Shown: in pieces, positions 15,743-24,800 of the stretch | Layout of the letters: every line of letters starts with the position of its first letter | Position numbering within the stretch: the stretch's first letter is position 1 | Origin: Deltaproteobacteria bacterium | Lineage (GTDB): Bacteria; Myxococcota; UBA727; VGSZ01 | Reading direction: 5' to 3' | Assembly (NCBI GenBank): GCA_016177705.1 | Contig: JACOUT010000011.1 | Coordinates: forward strand, 186,001 to 250,000 | DNA length: 64,000 nucleotides | Made by a program: the position numbers and the translations under genes | The notes under the pieces: generated by a model | What the model was told of the DNA's origin: nothing | The model's input: the letters and a program-made list of their open reading frames with translations, nothing else | Databases searched by the model: none

Positions 15743-18700
15743 GCCGGCACCGGACGCTCGGACGCGCGCGCGTCGGCGTCGCGCTCGGCCTGCTGCCGCT
15801 TGGCGCCTGCTTCTGTGACTTCGTCGCCACGCCGCCTCCCGAGGCCGAGATCGTCGGCTCGGTGACCGACGTCCCCGACGAGCTGCGCGCGCGCGCCGGC
15901 GGTGCGGCGTTGCGCGCACAGGCCGTCTCCGTCGACGGCGCGGTGCTGGCCGAGGTCGACACCAGCATCGGCGCGCAGTTTCGCCTGAAGCTCGGCCCGG
16001 GCCAGTCGCACGTCAACGTACGCGTCGTGGTGGCGGCCGGCTCAGTGTTGTTCAAGGACTTCGTCAGCGAGGCCGCGGCCGGCAGCGTGGTCGATCTCGA
16101 CGCCACGCACGGGCCGATGGGCACGGCGTCGACGGCGGCGGCGCAGGTGGTCGAGCGCTACGCGGCGCGCGAGCGCGCGAGCCTTTCGTCCACGCCGCCG
16201 ACCACGCTCGAGGCGGTGCTGGCGTTGGCGCGCGGCGACGACGAGCGCGTGGTCGCCTTTCGTGGCCTGGTCGGCGCCCTGCTGGCCGTCGCCGATCCGC
16301 AGGCCGATGCCCCCGCGCTCGACGCCACCTCGTCGGCGGCCGCCGAGGACGCGCTTGGCCTCGCCGGCATCGCGCCGGCCGAGTACGACGCCGCGCTCGA
16401 GGCTGCGGTGGACGCCTCGCTCGTGCCCATCGTCTGCGATCCGAGCCAGCTCCTCGTCATGTTCGCGGTGGACGTGAGCGGCCAAGCGAAGGACGGCAAC
16501 GGCGCGCCGCAATTCATCCGGCAGCAGCCCAAGGAGGGCCGCGTCTTCCTCGGCATCACGCTGGACCCGCTCTCGCCCGTGCCCGACAGCGCGGGTGCCT
16601 TGCGACCACGCCTGACGCCGAACGACCCCGCCACCGAGATGAAGGACGACGGCACCGGCGGCGACGAGGCGGCGGGCGATCAGGTGTTCACCACCACGCT
16701 GGCGCTGCCGCGCGGCATACGCGTGCTCTACAAGTACACCGACGGCTCGCCCAACGAGGGCTTCACCGGCACCGAGGAGTGGCCCGGTAACGCGCGCATC
16801 CTGCAGGTGGACGACGTCCTCACCGCGGCGGCGAGCGGCCAGCCCGACTGTCTGCTGGTGCGCCGCGACTCGTTCGGTGACGAGTCGAGCAACAAGAACT
16901 ACGTCAACCTGCACGCGCGCCTGGGCGGCGGCGACCTCGGCTACGACGACGATCTCGGCGGCGCCGTGCCGTCCGCGCCGCCCGAGGAGAGCCTGCTGCT
17001 GGTGGGGGGGCTGGCGCTCGGCGACCTGGCGAGCGCCGCGCCGCTCACCCCCGCGGGCGTGCCCGAGGCACGTGAGAACGGCGTGTGCACGGCATGCCCC
17101 GCGCCGCTGACGGTCAGCGCCGACGACGACGAGGCGCCCCGCCTGGTGTCGGCCGCCTTCCTCGCGACCGAGGAGACGCGCGTCACCTTCTCCGAGGACG
17201 TCGACGTGCAGAGCGCCGGCCTCGCCGGCAACTACCTCTTGGTCGACGCCGAGAACCGGCCGGTGCAGGTGCGCGGCGCGCGCGTGGTCGGCAGCGAGGT
17301 GGTGCTGTCGCACGAGCAGGTCGATCCGCGCTCGCCGCACACGGTGGCCGTGAAGAACGTGCGCGACGCGTCACTGCAACAAAACCCCATCGAGCTGGGC
17401 GCGCAGCTCCCGGTGGGCCCTGACCGCACGCCGCCCACCATCGTGTCCGTGCGGCCGGGCAGCATCGTCGACGTCAACCCGGCCACGCGCCCGGCCGATC
17501 CCGAGACCGGCGAGGTGGTGATCCTCGAGTTCTCGGAGGGCCTCGATCGCATCGCCGCCGAGAACGCCGCCAACTACCGCGTGGCCGACCTGGACGTGCA
17601 TGCGGCCTTCGTGCGCGGCAAGGAGGTGCTGGTGGTCACCTCGCAGCAGGCCAAGGGCGCGCCCTACGAGATCGAGGTCGGCACGGTGTTCGACGTCGCA
17701 GGCAACGTGGCGCGCCAGGACGGCCCGCTGCCGTTCAACGGGCTCTCGCTCTCGCTCGTCACCTTCCAAGCGGTGGTCGACTTCGCCTGGCGCTCCGTCG
17801 ACGGCAGCGAGCGTGGCCTGCCTGCCGGCGACGGGCTGTTCCTCACCGGCACGGTGCTGCTCGAGGCGCGCGCCGAGGACGGCGGCGACCTGCGCGCGCA
17901 CGGCCGCACCGACGTCGCGGGCCTGACCGGCTTCGAGCTGTTGCCAAACGGCCAAGAGCAGGACGGCGCGCCCGTCTATGCGCTGACGTTGCGCCTGCCA
18001 CCCGGCACTTACGCCTACAAACTGGCGCACGGCGACGCCGCGCTCGCCAACAACCCGCCGGCCACGCTCGAGACGGTGAGCAAGGGCCTGGCCACCAGGA
18101 ACGACGTCGGCGGCGTGGCGGTGGACCCGGTGACGCTGCAGGGCAGAGACGGCCTGAGCTACGCGGGCGCGCGCCTGTCGCTGAACGGCCAGGATCTGCC
18201 GGGGCCCGGCGTGCTGTACAAGCGCGAGAACCCCGACACCATCCTGATCATCGGCGAGGGGGACCGCACGCTGCCGCCCGACGTCATCGGCACCTGGCGC
18301 GACGTGCCCTTCGGCTCGGGCGCCGACTACGACGACGGCCTGGTGGAGCTGCCGCTCGTGCAGGGGGGCGTCGAGGACACCGAGCCGCCGCGCCTGCTCG
18401 GCGCGCGCGCGCGCGACAGCGAGAGCGTGCTGGTCAGCTTCGATGAGGCGGTGGTGGCGCAAGCGAACCCGATGGTGCGCGTCACCGGCGAGGACGGCGC
18501 CGACCTGGCAATCGTCGAGACCATGGTCGCGGTGCCGCTGCCGAACCAGCTGGTGGTGCGCACCGGCGCCATGGCCAACGACGCGCCCTACTCGCTGCTC
18601 ATCGGCGGCCTCGCCGACCTCGGTGGCCACGTGCAAGCGCAACCGGTGACCGCCGGCTTCTCGAGCCCGGCGCAGTTTCAGCCCTTCACCCCCATCGTCG

Positions 18701-19956
18701 ACGAGGAGCCGCCCGCGCTCGTCTCGGTGCGGCCCACGTCGCCCACCGAGATCGAGGTCACCTTCAACGAGCGCCTGACCGACGACGCGGCGGCGCCCGC
18801 GCACTTCGCCATCGCGCGCGTGGGCGGCGGCGCCGCGCCCACCGTCTCGTCTGCGCGCATGGGCGCGGGTGGCGTCAAGGTCGTGCTGACGACGAGCGCG
18901 CAGGGTTTGCAGGAGCCGTACCTGCTCACGGTCAGCGGCGTCAGCGACGTCGCCGGCAACGTGCTCGACAGCGCCCAGCTCGCCTTCCCGGGCTTCGGCG
19001 AGCTCGAGCCGCCGGTGATCGATCGCGTGGTCTCGCTCGGCCCGACCAAGGTGGCGCTCTTGTGGAACGAGGCGCTGACGGCCGACTCGGCCTCGCGCCT
19101 CACCAACTACTCGGTGAGCGAGGTGAGCGTGACGGCGGTGCGCTTCGGCGCCTCCGACGAGCTGCGCGGCGCCGCCTTCAACACGACCTATGCGCCGCTC
19201 GCCGCCGACATCGTGGTGCTGACCACGACGCCGATGACGGGCGGTGGCAGCTACACCGTGAGCGCGCAGGGCGTCACGGATCTGTCGGGCAACGAGAGCG
19301 CCGAGGTCGAGACCTTCACCGCGGCGGCGAGCGCGCCCTTGGTCGACGTGCTCTTGACCTACCAGATCTCCGACACCGCGGGCGTCATCGGCGTGGGCCC
19401 GGGCGGTTCGGCGGGCGTGCCGGCGCGCGCGCTCTCGCCGGCGACGCTGTCGGCGCAGCGCGAGGGCGTGTTCGTGCTCGGCACCGCGCTCAGCGACTCG
19501 GGCGCGAGCCCCATCGCCGATCACCCCTTCACGCTGGCGCTCACCGGCTTCCCCGAGGAGGGCGCGTCGCTCACCGGCGTCGAGCCGGAGCTGCTGGACA
19601 ACGGCACCGGCGGCGACGCCGTGGCCGGTGATCATGTCTTCTCGCGCTTGATCCCCGACGTGCCGCTCGGCAGTACCCTGAGCTGGAAGGCCTTCGCGCC
19701 CTTCACCACCACCTTCGCGCAGCAGAACCCGAGCTACCCCGGGGCCGCCTTCGCCGACGCGCCGCGCGGTCCTTCCGTGTTCGGCGACGGCCAGGAGTAC
19801 CCGGGCAACGACAACGCCGTGCTGCTGGTGGCCGACATCGATGGCGACGGCCGCATCGTCATCGACAACCTGTTCGGCGACGAGATCACGTTCAAGCGCA
19901 AGACCGGCTTCCCGGCCTTCCACCTGGCGGTCGACCGCGCGCGGAGGAGCGAATGA
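15739..19956 (+). CDS. Large lipoprotein with SbsA-type Ig-like and starch-binding-like modules
   Basis: 1405 residues from GTG 15739 (GTGA overlap). The signal peptide ends PLGAC, a fair lipobox. At least five Ig-like repeats begin with a D/EPP(A/R)(L/I)(V/L)S signature and contain 'VxFxE' strands (about 460, 560, 880, 990 and 1090), the pattern of SbsA/Big_5 domains. Between them lie modules with DDGTGGDEAAGDQVF and RVLYKYTDG ... EEWPGN, and FLTGTVLLEA ... PPGTYAYKLAHG, which recall CBM20/CBM48 starch-binding folds. Such a protein would hold alpha-glucans at the cell surface. Coupling to two glycosidases supports this; ligand binding itself is inference. The long upstream extension of the frame is a shadow of the amylase. 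Confidence 0.82.
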   Translation: MSRHRTLGRARVGVALGLLPLGACFCDFVATPPPEAEIVGSVTDVPDELRARAGGAALRAQAVSVDGAVLAEVDTSIGAQFRLKLGPGQSHVNVRVVVAAGSVLFKDFVSEAAAGSVVDLDATHGPMGTASTAAAQVVERYAARERASLSSTPPTTLEAVLALARGDDERVVAFRGLVGALLAVADPQADAPALDATSSAAAEDALGLAGIAPAEYDAALEAAVDASLVPIVCDPSQLLVMFAVDVSGQAKDGNGAPQFIRQQPKEGRVFLGITLDPLSPVPDSAGALRPRLTPNDPATEMKDDGTGGDEAAGDQVFTTTLALPRGIRVLYKYTDGSPNEGFTGTEEWPGNARILQVDDVLTAAASGQPDCLLVRRDSFGDESSNKNYVNLHARLGGGDLGYDDDLGGAVPSAPPEESLLLVGGLALGDLASAAPLTPAGVPEARENGVCTACPAPLTVSADDDEAPRLVSAAFLATEETRVTFSEDVDVQSAGLAGNYLLVDAENRPVQVRGARVVGSEVVLSHEQVDPRSPHTVAVKNVRDASLQQNPIELGAQLPVGPDRTPPTIVSVRPGSIVDVNPATRPADPETGEVVILEFSEGLDRIAAENAANYRVADLDVHAAFVRGKEVLVVTSQQAKGAPYEIEVGTVFDVAGNVARQDGPLPFNGLSLSLVTFQAVVDFAWRSVDGSERGLPAGDGLFLTGTVLLEARAEDGGDLRAHGRTDVAGLTGFELLPNGQEQDGAPVYALTLRLPPGTYAYKLAHGDAALANNPPATLETVSKGLATRNDVGGVAVDPVTLQGRDGLSYAGARLSLNGQDLPGPGVLYKRENPDTILIIGEGDRTLPPDVIGTWRDVPFGSGADYDDGLVELPLVQGGVEDTEPPRLLGARARDSESVLVSFDEAVVAQANPMVRVTGEDGADLAIVETMVAVPLPNQLVVRTGAMANDAPYSLLIGGLADLGGHVQAQPVTAGFSSPAQFQPFTPIVDEEPPALVSVRPTSPTEIEVTFNERLTDDAAAPAHFAIARVGGGAAPTVSSARMGAGGVKVVLTTSAQGLQEPYLLTVSGVSDVAGNVLDSAQLAFPGFGELEPPVIDRVVSLGPTKVALLWNEALTADSASRLTNYSVSEVSVTAVRFGASDELRGAAFNTTYAPLAADIVVLTTTPMTGGGSYTVSAQGVTDLSGNESAEVETFTAAASAPLVDVLLTYQISDTAGVIGVGPGGSAGVPARALSPATLSAQREGVFVLGTALSDSGASPIADHPFTLALTGFPEEGASLTGVEPELLDNGTGGDAVAGDHVFSRLIPDVPLGSTLSWKAFAPFTTTFAQQNPSYPGAAFADAPRGPSVFGDGQEYPGNDNAVLLVADIDGDGRIVIDNLFGDEITFKRKTGFPAFHLAVDRARRSE

Positions 19957-21845
19957 GGCTCGAACTGCTCGCCCCGTCGCTGGCCGCTCGCTCGCTCTTG
20001 GTGCTGACGCTGCTCGCGCTCCCGCGCTGCTCCTGCGAGCCGCCGCTCGAGGAGGGTGAGCTGGTGGGTGACGGCTTCGCCTCCGTGACGGCGCTCGACG
20101 CGAGCACGGTGCAGCTCGGCTTCACGCGCGCCGTCGATCGCGCCACCGTGACCACGGGCGCCTTCACCATCGCGGACTACACCGTGGTGCCGCCCGCCGG
20201 CGTCGAGGTGGCGAGCGCCGACGTCACGGACGATGTCACGGTCAGGCTCGGCACCGGCCCGCTCGTCGCCGGCACCCGCTACACGCTCGTGGTCGACGGC
20301 GTGAAAGACGCGCAGGGCCGCGCGCTCGCCGGCACGCTCAACTTCACGGCCTCGGGCCTCGGCGACCTCGTCACCGTCGAGGTGGTGCTGGCCGACGTCG
20401 AGACCGCGCGCCTGCACGACTCCTTGTCCGTGCTCGCCACGGTCGACGAGGGCGGCGCCTTCTCCGAGGAGCTGCTCGCCTATCCCGTGGTGGACGAGGG
20501 CAGCCGCTTCGTCGCGCGCCTGGCGGTGCTCGCCGACGCTGCGCGCACGCTCGATGCGGGCGACGACGCGGACCTGACGATTGATCGCCGGCCGCTGGCG
20601 CTCCTGCTCGTCGATGGTGCTGGCCGCATGGCCTCTGTCCTGGTTCCCTTCGTGGTGCCGGACGCGAGCGCCGCCGTGGTCAACGTGGACGTGCTGCCGC
20701 CCCTCGAGATCATCGACCAGCCCGAGACCGACCCGCTGCCCGACCCGCCCGCGGATCCGAGCCCGGGCGACGGCCTACGCGCCGTGCGCGTCGTCGTCGA
20801 CGACCGCGCCTCGCGCGAGCTCGTCGACCCCGAGCTCAAGGTGGCGGTGGCGGCCGACGGCTCCTTCGACGCGAGCTTCCCGCGCACGCTGCCGCTCGCT
20901 CCCATGAGCGGTGACCACGAAGGCTACTGGGAGGCGATCCTCGAGGTGCGGGTCGATCCGGCGCGGGTCGCGGACGGCACCAGCCCCGGCACCTTCCCCT
21001 ACTTCGCCTATCTCATCGAGCAGGGCGCGCCCTACGAGTCGCTCGACGTCGCCATCGTGGCGCCCGACGAGACCCCCGCCACCGTGCGCCTGTCGCTCGG
21101 TGACCCCGAGTGGGTGCCGGTCACCTTCAGGGTCGACGTCAGCCGCGCCTACCTGAACGCCTCGGGCTCGCAGCGTGGGCACTACGCGAGCGAGGCCATC
21201 TTCCTCACTGGCGAGTGGCAGCGCGCGGTCGACGCCCTCGGCAACAACTGCGGTGATGCCTTCTCGGGCGGCGAGAACCGCTGCCTGCAGATGCGCGAGC
21301 TGACCACGCACCCGGGGGTGTGGACGCGCACCCTGTGGCTGCCCGGCGGCCGGCCCTACGGCTGGAAGGTGGCGCGCTGCGAGGCCGACGTCGGCTGCGG
21401 CCCGCTCAACGACCTGGTCGCCTCGTCGGGGCGCGCCTTCGCCACCGTGATGAAGAACCTCGCGACCGACAACGTCGACGCCTTCGCCGACGCCAACGTC
21501 GGCATCGTCGACCCGCTCAGCCCTGCGACCACGCAGGCGGGCGGCAGCACGCGCGACTACTCGAGCGCCACCGTCTACGCCGGGCAGGGGATCGGCAGCG
21601 AGCCCGATCCGAGCGGCACGCCCGACGGTGCCCGCATGTTCAAGCAGGAGGTGCCCGATCTGGTGGTCGTCGTCGACACGCGAGCCCTCAAGACGCGCGT
21701 GGTGCACGTCGGCACCTGGCGCGACGTCAACCTGTCGAACACGCCGCAGCAGATCGTCGAGCAACAGCTCTCGGTGGCGCTCGGGCCCTTCGACTACGAC
21801 GACGGCTTCATCGGGCGCTTCCCGCCCACGCGCGAGGAGCCGTGA
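19953..21845 (+). CDS. Exported Ig-like/starch-binding-like protein
   Basis: 630 residues; ATGA overlap with the previous gene. The N-terminal helix ends LPRCSCEPP: two cysteines suggest lipidation, but Arg at -1 is not canonical. An SbsA-like Ig domain (VTALDASTVQLGFTRAVD) occupies about 38-130. Middle region unknown. About residues 385-490 (VTFRVDVSRAYLN ... IFLTGEW ... WLPGGRPYGWKV) resemble a CBM20/48-like fold. The C-terminal 70 residues contain (M)FKQE-PD-VVVV...VGTWRDV...DYDDG, a module that recurs in the preceding large lipoprotein. Probably a surface alpha-glucan binding subunit, comparable in position to SusE/SusF; inference. Confidence 0.8.
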   Translation: MRLELLAPSLAARSLLVLTLLALPRCSCEPPLEEGELVGDGFASVTALDASTVQLGFTRAVDRATVTTGAFTIADYTVVPPAGVEVASADVTDDVTVRLGTGPLVAGTRYTLVVDGVKDAQGRALAGTLNFTASGLGDLVTVEVVLADVETARLHDSLSVLATVDEGGAFSEELLAYPVVDEGSRFVARLAVLADAARTLDAGDDADLTIDRRPLALLLVDGAGRMASVLVPFVVPDASAAVVNVDVLPPLEIIDQPETDPLPDPPADPSPGDGLRAVRVVVDDRASRELVDPELKVAVAADGSFDASFPRTLPLAPMSGDHEGYWEAILEVRVDPARVADGTSPGTFPYFAYLIEQGAPYESLDVAIVAPDETPATVRLSLGDPEWVPVTFRVDVSRAYLNASGSQRGHYASEAIFLTGEWQRAVDALGNNCGDAFSGGENRCLQMRELTTHPGVWTRTLWLPGGRPYGWKVARCEADVGCGPLNDLVASSGRAFATVMKNLATDNVDAFADANVGIVDPLSPATTQAGGSTRDYSSATVYAGQGIGSEPDPSGTPDGARMFKQEVPDLVVVVDTRALKTRVVHVGTWRDVNLSNTPQQIVEQQLSVALGPFDYDDGFIGRFPPTREEP

Positions 21846-21847
21846 AC

Positions 21848-24800
21848 ATGCGCACGCTGCTCGCCTTCCTCGCCGTCCTCGGCCTGCTCGGCGCCGCACC
21901 CGCGCTCGCGCAGTACAGCGAGGATGTCACCTTCTCTTTCCGCGCCGATCAGATCACCTACCAGGGCCCAATCAATTCGGCGTGGCTCATGCTCGACGTC
22001 GACGGTGGGCGAAACGGCGTGGCCGACGCGCGCCCCATGCAGTGCGACAACGGCTCGCCCAAGCGCTGCTCGCTCACCGTGCCGCTCGACGAGGGCGACT
22101 ACATCTACGTCTTCGTCGCCAACCCCGAGCAATTCGTCGACCTCGGCAGCGCCTGCCTCAACCCCGACGACGTGCCGGACAGCAACTTCTTCCGCGACCC
22201 GAACCCGCGCACCACCGGCTTCTGCGGCCAGTTCTCGACGGACAACTGCCTGGCGGTGAGAAACCCCGATCGGCCGCGCTTCGACGCCGCCACCTTCAGC
22301 CCCGGCCACGGCGCGCTCGTCACCGGCGAGCCGGTCGCGATCGAGGCGACGGTGCTGAAGGGCGCGAACGGCCGCGCGCTCGACGGCGCCAGCGTGCAGG
22401 TGAGCTACGAGAACGGCGAGCCGCCGGGCGTGCGCTTCAACAGCGGCGTGGTCACCGAGCCGAGCGAGGTGACCGTCGCGGGCGCGACCTTCACGGCCAA
22501 CGCGGCCGGCGGCGTGGTGCGTGCCTCGCTGACGGGCTTGCCCGAGGGCTTCGTGCGCGTGCGCATGCGCATCGCCAACAGCGACGGGCTCGCGTCGGAT
22601 CCGCTCGAGGCGAGCCTGGTGGTCAACCGCACCAACGCAGCACCTACGGCGCTGGCCGGGCCCACCCAGTTCGCCGCCGTCAACCAAGAGGTGGTGCTCG
22701 ACGGCTCGGGCTCGCGCGATCCGGACAACGTCGGTTTCTCCGAGTACCAGTGGCGCGTCATCGAGGCGCCGCCGGGGGGACAAGGCTCCTTTCGCTGCGT
22801 CGACGACGAGCTGATCCCGCGCGACGGCTTTGGTCGCGTCTTCATCGACGAGCACGGCAACCCCGCGGGCGACGCGTGCGCGCGCACCGACGGCGGCGCC
22901 ACGCCGCGCTTCCGCGGCACGGTGGCGGGCCGGTATCAGATCGGCCTGCGCGTGCGCGACCTCGGCGCCGCCGGCGGCACGCTGTCGTCGGAGAGCACCA
23001 CCGAGGTCTGGGTGGTGCCCGCATTCAACCTGAGCAAGCGCGCGCGCGTCGAGGTGGCGGTGAGCGGCACCACCGTCACGGTCGACGGCTCGCTCACCAT
23101 CGGCGGCGGCAGCGCGCGCTTCGTCGTCGACGGCGAGAACCCGGCGCCCATCACGCTCTCGCCGAGCGGCCTGACGGCGAGCTTCCAGAAGCCTGCGACG
23201 CCGGGGGCGTACCTCGTGCACCTGCAGGTCGACGACTCCTACCCCGCGACCGCGATGGTGCGCGTCAACGCCGACGGCAGCGTCGACGGCTTCGACCTCG
23301 CGCGCCCGCCGCGTGCCTGGCAGCGGGGGGAGCAGGTGCTCTACCTCGGCTTCGTGCGCGAGTTCTTCGACGCCGACGGCGACGGCGAAGGCGACCTGCT
23401 CGGCATGATCGACAAGATCGACGCCATGGCGGCGCTCGGCGTCACCACGCTGTGGCTGATGCCGCTGGTGCCCGGGCCCACCACGCACGGCTACGCCACC
23501 ACCGGCGCCTTTGCCGTCGAGGAGGACTACGGCACGCCCGAGGATCTGGAGCTGCTCACCGAGACCGCCAAGGCCTTCGGCCTCGAGGTCATCATGGACC
23601 TGGTGGCGAACCACACGAGCGACCAGCACCCGTTCTTCCAGGCGGCGCGGCAGAACCCCACTAGCCCGATGCGCGACTGGTTCGCCTTCAACGCCGACGG
23701 CAGCTACCGCTACGCCTTCACCTTCTACGCGCTGCCCGACAACAACCACAACAGCCCGATGGTCCGCCAGAGCCTCACATCGGTGGTCGACTGGTTCTTC
23801 GATCGCGGCATCACGGGCGTGCGCGCCGACATCGCGGGCTTCACGCCGCCCTCGTATTGGCGCTCACTGCGCCGCCACGTGAAGGCGAAAGATCCGCAAG
23901 CCATTCTGCTGGCCGAGCTGTTGCCGCCGCAGCCCGAGTACTTCGTGCAGGGCTTCGACCTCGCGTATGACGCCACCACCTTCTGGAACACGCGCGACGC
24001 CTTCGCGGTGGGTGGCTCCTTCGACGGGCTCGACGCCGCGCTCGAGGACGCCACGCGCTTCGTCGAGCGCGCCGCCTCCGAGCGCGCGCGCACCAGCACG
24101 CGGCAGGAAGACGTGCTGTTCATGCGCTACATCGACAACCAGGACGAGGATCGCTTCCTGCTGCGCGCCGGCGGCGACGTGCGCAAGGCCAAAGCGGTGG
24201 CGGGCCTGCTGTTCAACATGCCGGGCACGCCGCTTGTCACCTACGGCAACGAGGTGGGCATCGCGGAGCTGCGCGGCCGCTACCCCTTCGCCGACGCGCC
24301 CGGCGGCTGCGCCAGCGGCGACGAGTCGCTGCGTCGCCACTACCAGAAGCTGATCGCGGTGCGGAAGGGCAACCGCGCCCTACACGCGGCCGACAGCGCC
24401 ACCGGCTTTGCCGACGGCAACAGCTACCTGCGCATCGCCTCCAACGGCGACGAGGGCGGCGGCAACGTCTACTCGTTCGCGCGCTTCGCCGACGGCCAGC
24501 GCTTCCTCGTGCTCGTCAACCGCGCCGACTCGACGGCGCTTGGCACCACCGCGCGCGTCTATCCGCCGGCGCAGCTGTTCGCCGACTTCCCCGAGCAGAC
24601 GCTCACGCTGGTCGACCAGCTCGATCCGACGGTGCGCGTGCAGCTCTCCAAGTCGCAGCTCACGGCGGCGGGCGGCGTGGCGCTCAACGTGCCGGGCTTC
24701 GGCACGCGCGTCCTCCAGGTGACCCGAAACGGCATCCCCGACGACGACGCGGACAAGGCGCTCGATAGCTGGGACAACTGTGTCGGCATCGCCAACGCCG

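Noticed and set aside
17371..19923. 850-codon open frame opposite the large lipoprotein
   Set aside because: Mirrors an Ig-repeat gene with a lipobox start; antisense product is Arg/Ala/Val-rich and lacks a plausible start context.
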